Positions 14,601 to 29,600 of a stretch of DNA of 64,000 nt are shown in pieces. The stretch is taken from positions 62,001-126,000 of the forward strand of contig JAQGBZ010000124.1 of assembly GCA_034687125.1 (NCBI GenBank), read 5' to 3'. Origin of the DNA: Neelides folsomi (lineage: Eukaryota; Arthropoda; Collembola; Neelipleona; Neelidae). Positions within the stretch are counted from its first letter, which is position 1, and every line of letters starts with the position of its first letter. Below the pieces are notes generated by a model. The model had not been told where the DNA came from, did not search any database, and saw only the letters and a list, made by a program, of their open reading frames with translations. Both the position numbers and the translations under genes were made by a program.

Positions 14601-17600
14601 ATTGTTGTATTTATCCAAAGAGAGTAGAAGAGTGATCAACAATTAAAAGACGTGAGGACGGCTCGAGTTAAACGAGTCAAGTGACAAGGCAATCCTAGAC
14701 GTGACCGTCTGGTTACCACTGACGTGTGAGTGAGGTGGATTCCCAACCAAGGGGACGAATGAGGGTTATACGTAAAATGAAATAAACATAACCACGCAAT
14801 GGATTCTAATCTTTTACCTGCGAGCTCTAATCTTAAGCATGTATGACCTTTTATATTTTTAACCATAATATGCTAGTTTAGTTATGCATCGGATTAAAAA
14901 TTCGTGTCTTACATAAATGTAAAGGTATACATATTCGATGTACATATACCTAATCGTAGAATCCTCATGAAATTCTAAATGCTCATGAATTCTGATAAAA
15001 ATAAGTGTACTTATAAGTAAGGCTTATTATCAAACCATATGACAAGATATGGGTATTTAATGAGAAAATTGACTTAAGTTTTTAGGTTAAGATTCAATTT
15101 TAGCTTTTATATAATTTATTTATGTATTGCCGATAAACGGTGTTTTTAAAGGTTATTTATATAAAAAGTTAATATTTTAATATCTCCTTACTTATAGTTA
15201 ATATCCTTTCAAGGTATATTCCATTACTCCTTGATAACGATCCCTTTATTGCTTAATAAGTTTAGCTCAATTTAAAATGGAATAAATATTTGTAGAAATT
15301 AAATCAAAGAATTCTAACGAATATGTATAGGTTAATAAACCAGTTTTAAAAATTTAAATTATAATTTGTACCTAATATTAAACACATATTATGTATATAG
15401 ATTAGTAATAAATACATAATACGTATTTAATTTTACAATTTTTAGAGCTAAATAAGCATCCAAGAATTATTGTCATTATAATTATAAGGATGAGGATTTA
15501 AACATGAGAAGTAAAACCCATAAACTCCAACTTGAGATCCTTAATGATTTGATGAATGAAATATGAACTGATAATAGAGATAATTTCACGATTCATGAAG
15601 GAGAGAGGGAAAAGATTGACCTACTCTCAACTAGCTCCCTACCTCCTTAATATTATTATTTAATTTTTTAGATACAATATTACATAGCGGCACTTTTTGT
15701 AATGTATATGGTAGATGTAGTGACATAGATTTTCACATTGAATATCCAAGCCTGACCTTAGATTAAAATTCATCATTATTAATTCTTTCTATATATTAAA
15801 GCATTAACAAATCATTAAAGGATAAATCTTAATTATTTTCAATGTAAAATCCTCATTGATAAACAGATTCATTCCATTGTTATAATATTAAATTCAAATT
15901 AAGATTTGAATATAAACTGAAACTATTCAGAAACAATTAAATTCGTGACTTTAAATATGGCTATTAAAATTAAAAAATGGAAATACATAATCTATATCTA
16001 TAAAGAATATAATTACGATTTTAGATCAATTAAATAACAGATTGTTAAGATATTTAATTAATAGGTATTTAAGCCTCAATACTCTAGAAACCATTTATTA
16101 TTATACCTTCAATTGTTTGTGTTCATTCCATAGTTGAATTATTAAAAATATTACAAATGCCCAAACGGGGTTGGGATTGGTTTAGTAACCAAATGTATAG
16201 AAATTAGCAAAAGCCCTATCAGAGCATTTATTTAATATTTTCATTAATTAATAATGCAAATAGGGGTCCTTGGACACGTAAATTGAAGCAGACAATAATT
16301 AAAGACATAAAATTCGGCCCAAATTCCCAAATTATTGTTAATATATTCTGAACAAGAACTTTAATCTAAAAATTAACAACTAAATCGAAAATAAAATTTA
16401 ATTTCCCATTAAACTTATATATAAACTTATATAAATAAAGTGATAGATTCTGAGTTGTAGGAGCTAGAAGTTTTAAAAATCAACCACTTTGCGACGTTTT
16501 ACAAGAGTATTGAAGAACTTTTGACCAAAATCAATAACTAAAGTACTTCAATCAACCAAATCTGAAAAACTAATGTATTTGAATTTTTTAAAAATATTGA
16601 GCCAGAAGCTTATTGTAGGAGCTAAACTTAATTACCTTTGTGTATATTGACCGTTAATGATCAAAAAATATATCAAATATGACGTAAGCCTCGGTTATTT
16701 GTGCTCTAAACATTAGATAAACTTATATAATGTAAGTAGTTATGAATAGATAGATAGAACGGATAGAGCAAAGGATTCTAAGTTTACATCCATAAGATTA
16801 AACTTATTGATCTCTTCAGAATGTCTCATTCTAAAGTTGAAATTGGAAATTCCAGTAAGAAACTCAAACTATTCTAACTAGGAACCCAAAGTTCAAGAAT
16901 TCAATTAAACCATTATTTTATAGCGAAAAGGCAAATCCTGACAAAATTCTCAAATTATGCATGTAACAAAACTAGGTATTAGGTAGCCTAGGTATTAGGT
17001 AGCTATATTATAAATTATAAATGTATGTCTACTTAAATGTTAATAAGAGTTCTCATAAACTGTTAGCGCTATTAGCGAAATAAAAAATAGCACTTTAAAA
17101 CTTTATAGTAGATTGTAATGTATAAAATGCAAAAATATTAATAACTAATTTTACTTACTATGTATATTACCCATGAATACCAAGAGTTCGAAACATTTCA
17201 AATAAGAAAGTCAATGAAGTTGCAACTCTAATAAGCTATAAATAGCAAATAGCTAAAGAGTGTGCGGAGAATATTTGTTAAAGACGCATGCAACTTTAGA
17301 TCGCATTTATGATAAGTAAACATTAGTGTATGTATAATAGTTGGTACATTCTCCAAATCAAGATTATCTTGCTCTTTCAAATTCCACTTTTACTTATATC
17401 AACTAATACACAAAACATATTAATGCTATTAGTGTTTAAATTGCCATTAAACTACATTAAACTACAGGGAAAAACTTTTTTTTAAAAAGCACCAAATAAA
17501 GCATCAATCATACTAAAATACGAGTACTATCTATTAAAAACTAATATATATCGTGTGTCGAAGTGGCATTGTATTGTATTATAAAGTAAATAGTGCTCTA

Positions 17601-20600
17601 TAGATGATGATTAAAAGATTAAGTGAATATAAACCTATAAGTGATGCGTAGGAATGGAGTAATAATATGCCTACTTTTATTATAAATGATGTAACTCATT
17701 AATTTTAATTAAAATTTATTGAAAATGAATATTAAACATGGATTTTCCAATACATTTCATTGCGCTCTCTCGAATGAAAACAATGAAAGTATTCAAAAAG
17801 GGACCATGGCGTGATGAATCGGGAGTTTGCTTCCCAGATGGGCAAACCTAATAAACTCTCGAAACTACTTGATTAAAAATGACAGTGCAGAATATTGAAG
17901 ATAAAGTGAATGCATAGGAGGAGTGTATACATAAGTATTACGTACTACTCCACTCCTATGATCCAAGGATGGGTGAATAAAAAATGTGAAAGGATAGGGA
18001 ATCAAGAAATAAACTCGTTGTTCCTCCTATTCCCTTTCGATTTCGTATCTCTTTCCTATGTCATCAATTATTAATGCTCTTGAGCGGCGGCAGCCTCTCT
18101 CGAGTATCAACTCATCTTTAACCTCTACGATAAACTTAAAAGATTCGTCAAATAGGATAGTTTTAAAAAATGAAATTATATTGCTTCACAGATTACGGAA
18201 AGTGCATTATCTCGGAGAATAAAATGTATGCTCGATAAAGTAATATTATGTTTAAATAAATATTCCTCGTTAATTTAACACGATACATACGATTAGATTC
18301 ATACGTAGTGAACTTACAATACAGTTAGCTAAAACATTATCGAGAATTGAAGTCTAAATAAATATTAAATTTAATAACAAATTTTTCAAATAACTTATTG
18401 TTCAATTTTAATAAGTACAAATATAAACAGCACTTAATTTAGCTCTTATGTGTAAGATAGATTATTGTTAATTAACAATAATTTGTAAGTAAGGAAAATC
18501 GGTTGTCTTTTTATTGTGGATAGAAAATCACAATACTATAAGGAAAATTAAATGTAACATGCCAAATTATAGTATTAGTATTGAAGCAGTTGTATATTTT
18601 ATCCATTTTAACAATTTCACAGTGGTTTGAATTGTCTATTAATGCAACAAAGCATTTAAAGTTATAAAAAAGAAATATCCACATGCTGTGTGCTATCAAC
18701 TTATCAAATATCGGAAAATTCTCACCACTCCCACGCGCAATTTATGATACGTCTGGTATGAATCATAAAACGGGTATAAATATATATATTACTTAATAAA
18801 ATTGTATATTTATAAGCATTTCTTAAACCCACACAACTCTCAAGTAATCATCAATAAAATATGATAACGAGGACGATAATTTGTAAATTGGTTTAAAATC
18901 AATATGAGATACACACGAACACTATGGCATGCTCTTATTATGTACTTCCACAAGTTCGTGATGAATTCTTTCCCAAATGGCCAACTTACATTGATGTATT
19001 GATAAACATATGTTTTAAGATATCTCTGCAAATTGGGAAACTTTCAAATGCAAACGAACATTTTATGTTAAACACAATCCCACTCTCCATTTGTGTGTAT
19101 TAACCAATATAATATATTAAATTAACCAGATACAAGAAAAATAAATAATTTAAATATCAATGATTAATGTGCAAAAAATTATTTGAGCACATTTCTCATT
19201 AATGCAATTTAGAACATAAAATAACTACAATTACTCCAAATAAAAGAATGTATGACAAATATTAAAAAAGAGATTTAGGTAATATGAATTTTACTCACTT
19301 GAAATGTCTATTAAGTATAAATAGGAATGGCACGAGTCACTTTCTCTTGTTAATTCTCGTCTGATGAAAAGATCAATTTGAAGTAATTCTCAACGACACA
19401 CACTTAGGAGTCCTCTGGCCAAGTGTCCTTTAATTCCTTCATTTCTCTTCTCCATCGGAATCTCTGATGGAGTAATGTATGAGTTCAAAGAGGTTTTACC
19501 CCTCATCCTCCCCGACTTCAACTTTCTTTGGCAAACACGCCGGCGCAGGCGGGGAAAACGATCAGACAAGTCTTCCCCTCCCAAAAATTACACTTCTACT
19601 TTCTATACTCACTGACCAACCTCTTTGCCACGTTCCTCTAAATTAACTTCAACCGACCTAGTGGCCCCCAAAGCACACTATGGATATTTCCTTCCTAGAC
19701 GTAAAGATCTATTAATTACAATTAGTAAAAGAAAATCTTCAATTCTTTCGAGCATTTTGAAACATTTAAACCCAAAATTGGAGATATGTAGTGGTATGAA
19801 CTATGTATGTACAATACTTGTAAATACCTATTCAATTTATGAATATAGTTTAAGATTGGGATGTACAAATATTAGTTGGTATATATTTAAATTGAATAGG
19901 TATTAAGTAACATACGCGCGATAATTTTACGTACGCAAGTAAATCAAATAATTTTAAGATCAGTTAAATTGTCGCCAAAATAATTTAAAAATATTGCATT
20001 ATTATAAAATGATCATTAAACAAATTAATTTTTTCTCAATAATTCGACTCATTTTTACTTAGAAGTAAATCTTTAATAATTATTTCTTAGTTATTTATAG
20101 TTTCTTGCATTGAAAAACGGATATGGAATATTATAAAGATCCAATATGTCGAAGGAATAAAAAGCCTTTCTCGTCCATTCGATTATGAAAGGAATTATTT
20201 AGAATGTGAAAATAAAAGTGCAAAAAGCCTTCGATGAAATCCCATCATTTATAATAAAGATTGACATAGAAAAGCTATCTTGATGAAGATTTAGTCTCAT
20301 TGGTGGTATATGGGAGTATCCATGAGTGAAGGGGAATCAAGGGAATTGTTTTATTCCATCACATCTCTTTGTTTGATTCCTCACGGAACCGAAGTGAAAC
20401 TCATTCCTAACTTAATTGAATTGACACAAAAGAAAGCCCAGATGTCATTCCGGAAAAAGTTGGAGGAAAATCCCTCAAAGATGATATATAACATTTAAAG
20501 ATATGTCTTATTGGATATGAATTGATCCATATTCCAGACGCGACAGCATGACGTAGCGCAAAAGAATTCCTCTCATTCACTATCACATCCAATATATAGA

Positions 20601-23600
20601 TAGTATAGTATACACAGAACAAATTTCCAATTTCTGTGAAAATATCGATAATCTGGGAGCAGAACAATCTCCAAACTTTCACCTCTTACGTATGTAGTTA
20701 GTAGTTTGACAAAAGTTCTGTATAAAGTAATGTGGAAAGAGATTAGTCTTTTGGAGGTTTTATGGAAATGAAAGTAGCTCATCATCTGAGCCATCATCTT
20801 CTATGTTTCGAATCGCGGAAAGAGTGTCATAAGTTTAATTCCCCTCAAAACTCCCTACCGTTGTCATAAACTTAAGGGTTCTCATAAACCATTTATTGCA
20901 ATAGTAGTATTTTCCTCCTTGTGGGTCTAGGAAATAATTTTGATCCCAATAAGAGGATCAATAGTGGCGTGTGGAGTCTCGTCGCTTCCCTCGAGAGTCA
21001 AAGGGTACCCTCATGCGGCAAATTCACTCTCAAAACAACCTCAAAGACTCCGATCTCATCCCTAAAGCGGTTCTTCGTTCACTCCCCTTTCCTTCCTTTT
21101 CGCAATGCGTTCGAGTTTCGGGAAAATCCGCCGAAATTTGCGCAACCGTAAACCAACACATTACAACATCCATATCTTTCCTCTTTATGAAGGAAAAAGT
21201 GGGTTTTAATGATACATTGAAGAGGCAGGTTGGACGTCTCATTCCATTAAATAACCCGACCCGACTTTATGTCCCACTTAAATACATAATGAACATTTCA
21301 ACTTTTCTACTGTCAATTGTTAAGTGACTTGGGTTCATATTGCCCATACATGTTAATTTTGTTATTGGTTGCAATAGTCGTAACTGAGGTATATGCTATT
21401 TATCATTATGCTTTTGTTCTATTGTTTGGGATGGTTATGATTAAAGAATTACTACATACAACATACAGATATATCAAAAAATTACGTAGAAATACCTACA
21501 TACATTAGAACATGTATCCTACCTATTTATCTTGGTGCTAACTTATTGCACATACCATTTGACACCATATGCCTTTTATTTAAAATATAATGGGTTGAAT
21601 ATGCTCAACAGGGCCCAGTTAAACGATATTATGAATGTACAGATATTTCAATAATGTATGTATTTGTATGTATATCCGAGTATAATAACTATATGTAGTT
21701 TAATTGGATCATTTAGGAGCCTAAAACCCCCAATCACATTATTTATAAGCCATACCTCGAAAACCACAAAACGCAGCCTGAAATTTCATTTAATCATATT
21801 AGCTGTCCATTTCTATCCCATAAATCCATTTAAACTTAAACATACTTATAAAATGCAAATAACATTTAAATTATAGTCAATAAATACCCTCAATAAATTG
21901 ATATACGCGTAATTTTGTAAATTATATTTAGCAGCACCTAGTGTAATGGAAATTACATATAAGAAATTAACATGTTGAATTAATAAATATTTTATGATAT
22001 GACATTTTATGAGTATAAAATTCATGTTATAATTCGATTCTGTATTAAAATCTATCATGAAATGGTCATGAGAAAAAACTAATTTTAAAATTAAAGAGCA
22101 TGTAAAATGGCAAGAGAGAAAGATGATCTCTTCTCCATCTTTCTTCGAGATTCGTATGGATGCAGAGCGAAAGGAGAAAAAGAGAGTGAGAGACCGAGAG
22201 AGAGAGCTAGGAAACATGAAAGCAATTCTTACCGTTCTCTGCCTCCCCAGATCTTCGGCTCTTTCCAAGTACCGATAGAGGAACGAGTCCTTGCGATGGT
22301 TGGGATTCATTCATCGGGCCAACTAGGCGAACGAGACACATACTCGACAAATCAGTACTTCCTTCAAGAACCTCTACTTCTTGATTCTTGTGAACGGTGA
22401 GTTCTCTTGACCCATGAGCGGCAATGTGCTCTCCAATCACCCATCTTACATCACAGGAATTCTAAATAAAAATAATTGATTAATTATTATCAATTATGTA
22501 AATCTAATGAATCAATTGATATGAAAACGTAATGTTTTCTTATGTGGAATTATGTGAATGGTGTATTTATCGATTGTAATAATATAATATGATTTTTAGT
22601 ATGTAAATGAAGGAATGCCAAATTCAGCGATATGGATAATATTTTTGTAGGTAATTATATACATAAGTAAAAAAAGATAATTTTGTGTTCGATAGCCTTC
22701 CTCATTAGAGTGATGGTAAAATGGATTTTTCAAGTTGAATTCTTTTAAAAGGTTAATTTAATGATACAATCTAAACCGAAGGATTCTCTTAAGCATGTAA
22801 TGAACCATATAAAAGTCTTGTTGATCTGTTGACATTATTCTTTAACAAAATAGGAAGCTGAAAGAAGTAGGATATTTAAAAATAAATCGTCTTTCTTCAC
22901 GTAATCAATTTCAACTTCTTGCACTCTGCAAAGAATTAAGTCAATAAAAATTCTTCCCTCACTGTATGTATACCATTTTATAGGAGATTCAAATTATCAT
23001 ACATATTATTTACAAATAATTTTTTTAATAAATAATTCATATAATTTTTTTTACTTTGGAAGTCTTTTTATATCAAAAACTTCCTTTTAGTTATAAACAT
23101 GGAATCATATGAAATCAAAATGAAGAAGATACTCAATATTCTCGTCGAGTTTGGAACATGACTTGAATTAATATATGATTTGATTGAAGAATTATCCTTC
23201 CGGAAAAATCAATGTGAAATTCGCTTCCACAGCTTCATTATCCCACTTTTACTTACTAAGAAACTCAAATTGACGGCCCTAATAACTACTGAGGGTGATT
23301 CATTTCTATTTGACGGATTTTATTTAATTTTTCTGTTGTATATATCCTTGGTGTTTCAATCTGACGGCCATTATTTTGGTGGATTAGAAGAAGCCGTCTA
23401 CTCCAAGCAGTGTAAACAATTTTGACCCTTTCCTTGTCGATTGATCTCCAGATTTGCTTCATTTTTAGGAAGACTCCATTCATTGTCCAAGAACGACTTG
23501 CCCAGAGCTTCTGTTTTAAGTAACCGAATCCAAAGAAGTCTAAAGAAGCATCTGGGGATTTCTTCGGAACTTCAGCTATCGGAATAATTGTTATACCCAA

Positions 23601-26600
23601 TCTTCGTTTGAGGTCATCAGCATAGACGATTGGAGTTTTTAAATCGCTTCATCAATTGTCACAACATATTCACTTCTTTTGGTGAATATGTTGAGGTACT
23701 TGTCCCCAAAGGTTTTGCAGGTTTTCATCCTAAAAAGTCAAAATCACTTTCACTTTTTTATTAAGTGCCTGTTATTAATGTGAATTTCTTTAAGATGATG
23801 AATCTTGACTTTTCTCCTGATCACCTTCAATTTCCCCTTAGCCGATGAACCGTTGGTTGGCTGAGATGAAGTTTCTTGGCCATGTCACGTTGGCTTGGAG
23901 GAGCCTCCATATCCGTGAAAAGTCTCAATTTCCTGAGTTTTTTTGTTCACTTTTTTGGGAGTTTTCACAAATAGTTGGGTTAGGAATCCTTTACTTTTAG
24001 CACTTCTTTTTTTCCCAATTCCATTTTTAATATTGCTAATTGTCCCAGTAGAAATATTATGACATAACTCCTCCAATTTAACTTCAATTTTTGCACGTGA
24101 GAGTTTTAAACTAAGGTATGCCTTCACCATACCTTCCATTTTAGGTTTAACTACTTAACCATTATAATTTAAATCAGATCAAAATTTTATTTATTACAAG
24201 ATAATGTATTAAATAGATAACGGTGCATTTGGCGGTAAAAATTTGCATATTGGTGAAGAAATTGAATAAAGATGTCAGAATCCGTCAAATAGTTATGTAT
24301 CGCCTTTAGTACATAAAAAGGGTAATTGAACAAAATATAAAAAGAAGCCGAAAAATCATTTGATTGAAACAATTCTAGGCTCAAACTTCCAAAAAATCTT
24401 TCATCATTAATAGCACAAATGTAATAGATCGATAGAATGGAAGTTTGAAATTTAGCAGTTTAATGGAAGAAAAGAAAATATGATACATTCAACGTGAGAC
24501 AAAAGATAGACCATTATTTGATTCATGAGAAACAAACGAGGAATGAGGGAAAAATAAACCTTCGCCCGACGGAATAGAATAGAAATAAAGAACAAATGCA
24601 AAGGATTCTCTATAACTCTCATCTGTGGTACATTTATATATATCCATATGTGTAGTACATTATTGGTTTCTGGCATGCCTTGTGTTCTTTCATAAAGACT
24701 ACAAGAAGTAGATGAGAATTCGGATATTAAAAAACCTAAGGGAATTGAGCCCGACATCTTTATTTATGAAGCACATTTCGAAAGAGAATTATGAGAGATT
24801 GTAAAATAGACCCGCCACGAACCTAAAAAATATTTCGTTGGTTCTTTCAATATTCGTAATCTTGGCTCTTTATAGCTCGAGGAAAAAGATCCTAGTTCTA
24901 GGCATTTCTCAATTTTGTTCGGTACAAATTTATCTAGCAGTAAGGGCTTATCGATGACAAGAGAAAGAATGAGCGTTTATTTAACTCTTGTCAAACATCA
25001 TAGCTATGTAATTGCTAATAAGTACGTATTATATTTTTACCATTTCATCGAAAACATAAATGTAATGCGGATTCAACCTATAAACTTCTCAATTGTAATT
25101 TTGTGTCTTTATGGACAAAAATGATTGATGAACTCAATAAATACATAGTTAAATTATACATATTATATATCTCATTAGGTATAATATAAATAATACATAT
25201 GGAATTTAGCAGGCTTTAAGGGTGTGATTCGAAAAATAATCTTATTTTGATCGTTTCTAGAGAATTTTAAAAATGAATCTCAATTTAAATTATTGTTACG
25301 AAGTTAAAATTTATCTTAACACAAATATTGGGGTAAAGTGAGTACATATAAAAGCTAAATACATTTGCGAAAATGCTTTGTTCTTCTGTCGTTGCATTAT
25401 TTACTTTTAATTTTCATTCTTTCTCAGTTTATTAATTTTATCTTGTTTCGTTCTTCATTATAATCCTATTTACATCTACTTTTAAATATAAAATACATTT
25501 CCTTCCTACAGAACCTTTACACTGAATAAATTAGAGTTAACAGTAAAAAGTATTCAGAATAGAAACTATATTAGCGACTCGCTCATATCAGATTTGAAAA
25601 AACTTTCGGAATTGATTCCTCAAGACAAAAAAGGTTATGGAAAACTTTAGATTCTGTATTGTATGATGCATTTAATAAAAAAATGGTTTCATTGAATATT
25701 TTAAAAAGAAAATACATAGATTAATTCAAAATATAAATCTATAAGTGAATTTTTTAATTGCCGTACTCTCCTTTTAACATTTAAATATAAAGCATAAGAA
25801 TTAAAAAAAGATTCTGAATCTCTAGAAACGAATTATAATAAAATTATTTTCCGAATCGCGCCCTTATAGCTTGATAAATCCCATATGTATCTACCTTTGT
25901 AAAATTCCAGTCTTTGTAACATTAAGGGAACTTTTCTCACTACAACAGTGGGGGCTTAATTGTAAATGCCAATCTGACCGAAATCCTTCCGTATAAAAAT
26001 GACAGACCTTTTTTGATTAGATAAGCCGATCGTCTTTAAGAAATCTGCGACAATGTGGGCTTTGGCAAGGAAGAGATACATAAACTTTTGAAATATTTTG
26101 GAAATGTTGGCGAGTTTGAGTTTGACATACGTTCATATGGAAACGTTTTTCGACAAATTCTTTCCCTCCCTTGCCTGATTCTATGATTTAAAAAATTGTG
26201 TCCGGCTCCGGGCCCATAATGTCACAGGAGCGGATCGTTCCTGTCCGCCCCGACCTTCTGGCTCGGGTAATACCCGAATCGGGTGGCAAATGCCAAACTC
26301 TGTGCCTTTGTCATGATTTTAAGAGGTTTTTAATATTAATTCAGCCCACACTGTTGTAATAATAGCTAAATGTCTACGAATTACCTAAATACACTGATAT
26401 TTTATAGAGACCAGCAAAGGGCCCGTCTCCTGACGGGTTCGTAATTTCTATCCATTGTATGTCCTATCTGGGTCAGGGGGACAGATATCGGACCCTGCTG
26501 TTTGTACCATTTAATAGTTTTTAATGGAAAGAAGTTATCAACTAGTCTGGAGACTGGCCGATTGCTGGTATTGTATAAGATATATACTTACACATATTAG

Positions 26601-29600
26601 ATATTATGTAGTATTACCTTAGTTTACTCCCGCAAGATTAGTAAGATAATATAATAAAGTAATCATAATTAGCGAATATTCGGCATATAAAATTATATGA
26701 TCATAACTACATCAGTCTGAAAGGTGATGTTAAAGGTTATATACCAAAAGCCCACATGACATCATTATCCAATTGCTTGTAATAAAAGACTCAAATAAAT
26801 ATAAAAGAAAAAGGGAATTAATCGTAACTGAAGTAAGGAGCTCTACATAATGTAGTTTTATCTTCATCCTTTAGTCCAGATAATCCTTTAAAAGGCTTCT
26901 TGGGTCATTCTATTGATTTTCTAATCTAAAGAAAAAGAATTAAAGGAGTATATAGTATTTGTACCTCAGTATCAGGTTGGTCAAGAGAATGATATCGTTC
27001 GACATTCGGAGTGTCGATGGTATGTTGTCTTCTTATTGTCCTTAATGGACTAAAGGAACTTTGACGGAACCAAGGAAGAGATATTTTCCTTTTGGGTTTA
27101 AAACCAAACGGCTCACTCTTCTTTTCACTCATTGTCACTCTCTAATTCCTTTCTCGGCGACTCTCTCTGTCAGCAGATTTGAAGTGATAATCTTCAACCC
27201 TTCACTTAATGTTCTAGTTCAAGATACTTTCGTAATCAAATATCACTTTCACGTATACATTATTCATGTATTTTTTAAATATATTTTGGAACTTCATAAG
27301 AACACCAATTTTAACATTTTTTAACTTTCAAGATTTTATAAAATGTATGTATATTGTAGACTAGATTATAAGTTATTGTATCAAATATCTTCTTGCATAA
27401 TTAATGGATGAATGTTTTTATTTGACGTTTTAAATTTTAATTGAATTCGCTTCGACTTCAAATATTATGTATATTTAGATACATGGATCAGTAGCCAGAG
27501 CTTCTAGTTACCCTTTTAAATGAAAAAGTTTCATTGAAAAAGTTGAAATGGAAGAAAACAATTGTACTTCAATTTTAGAAAAGTTTGTTAGTTTTTCAAG
27601 AGAATAAACTATTTACAACTTATTTTAGCAGAATCTCACAAAAACATTATGAATGTTATCATTTACTGAATAAGGTTACCTATCTGTACAGGGTGGCCGG
27701 TTAAGTAGGCTTTGTTTTTAATCAACAATAACTTTTATGTTTATGAACGAATGTTCATCAAAATTATATGATATACTCTATATACATAGGTCATCCCAAA
27801 AGTTCCTTCGTACGGGTCATTTTTAATGATCCCAATGACCCAGCTAGCTAATATTTGGCATCATATAAGGTTTTACATGTATGTGTTTTGTTCCATCTTA
27901 AATATGTAGCTAGGTACTGTAATTGACATTAGGTGACCCATTTAAAATGGGCGGTATTTTGCTAATTTCAAAATGGAATTCAACCTCATCCACCTTACTC
28001 ACCCGATCTTGCTCCTTCAGATTTTTATTTGTTTGGACCTCTTAAAAAAGAACTAATGGGGAAAAGATTTGACAACGATGAGGAAGTCTAAGAATTCGTT
28101 CGCCAATGGTTTGCGAAACAAACCTCGGAGTTCTTCAAAAAGGTAATTGAACAATTACCTTCCCGTTGGCAGAGATGCATTAATGCAAATGGAGATTACT
28201 TTGAACATTTACAGTTTTAATATTTAATATTTTTAACTATTATTATTTATCAATTATAAATCAAATTAAATTAAAAATCTTATAGGTATCAATTTCAATT
28301 AAGTAAAATTCTAAATTACATATGGTGAAAGCTACTTAAACCCTCCTATCTCCGCAGCTTTTATTGGGGTGACCCTTGTATAACTAGTTAAAGGTGGTTT
28401 GGTTAGGTGACCCATCTTCGTGCAACTTCGAGGGCCTTTTGTACTCGCGAGTATTCTTCAACATTGAAAACCTTTTCTTCTTTTAACAGATGACGGCGGT
28501 TTTTCATGTTAACGAAAAGTAAAAGTAGTGAAATTGAAAGTTGGACTTTCTCTGACCAAAGTGTTTCCCGTTTGCTTATGTTTTAAAAATTTCTGCTTTT
28601 AGTCTGCTACAATTAACATTAACATATTCCCCATCGTCTAATTATTATTAAAGTTTATAATACTTAAGAGCCTTAAAGTTATTGTTGATTAAAAATAAAG
28701 CCAACTTAACCGGCCACCCGGTATATACGTATTACATTGAAAACCGATTGGAATCTAACTTTACCTTTTAGAACCCCAAAGGTAAAATGTGGATGTGAGT
28801 TGGTAATTTGACAAGACTTATTTCAATTACTGGCACGAAAAAATTCATTTGTGACATGTATTCAGTAAAAAATACTTGAAAATTTTTATCGACTATTGGT
28901 TTTTACAGCAAAATAAAACTAAAATGATTAAAAGTCATCAAATAGGTAAAATTCTATTAAACTGGCTAATAATAAAGTAAGGGAACGGTAAATTAAATTG
29001 TAAAAATGTCGATGTATAAAATCTCAGTTTCAAAAATCATATAAAAATTCTCTAGATTACAAAAGTATAAAGATAAGTTATAATGCTGTTTCTTTTAAAG
29101 AAAAAACTTTTACCAAAGGATATGGATGGAGTGAAAGAAAATTGAATAAAGGCTATATGAAACTTTCGTAATTCTCTTATCCTTAACAAGGAACTCTCCT
29201 GCCCTAGGGTTTGAGTGAAAGAATGGAAAGTCGACGATGGGGAAAATATGAATTCGTGATAATAAAAAACTTTGAAAAATGTATAGAAGACCGAGATAGA
29301 ACTTACATAATATTCGATTGAATGGTTAATAAAATAAAAAGGTTAGCTTTACTTACTCCAACTCTCTAGTTAATACAAGTATTCCCATACTATATGTAAC
29401 TACTTACGTATTACGTAACATATTACCTTATAACTAAGTGTACTAGGTATATTACATGTAAAAACTTACGAACTTCTATAATTTCGATATGTTTTAAATA
29501 TTTGTGTTAATCACTTTTCTTCCATTTCAAAATTTTCTTCTACTTAATAATAATTACCAGTCGTACTCACAGAGAATTGCACAAATCACATATTATACTG

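Larger units (their letters stand above)
22462..26964. other. trio intron I-J, 4.5 kb
   Basis: Contains a degraded mariner (23176-24181), a 414-bp TIR element (25943-26356) and a structured GC-rich segment (26410-26569). The remainder is AT-rich and featureless. Confidence 0.6.

Noticed and set aside
21846-22310. 154-codon minus-strand open frame overlapping the SH3 exon
   Set aside because: Different frame from the SH3 exon and mostly AT-rich intron; residues look random (Phe/Ile/Asn-rich).
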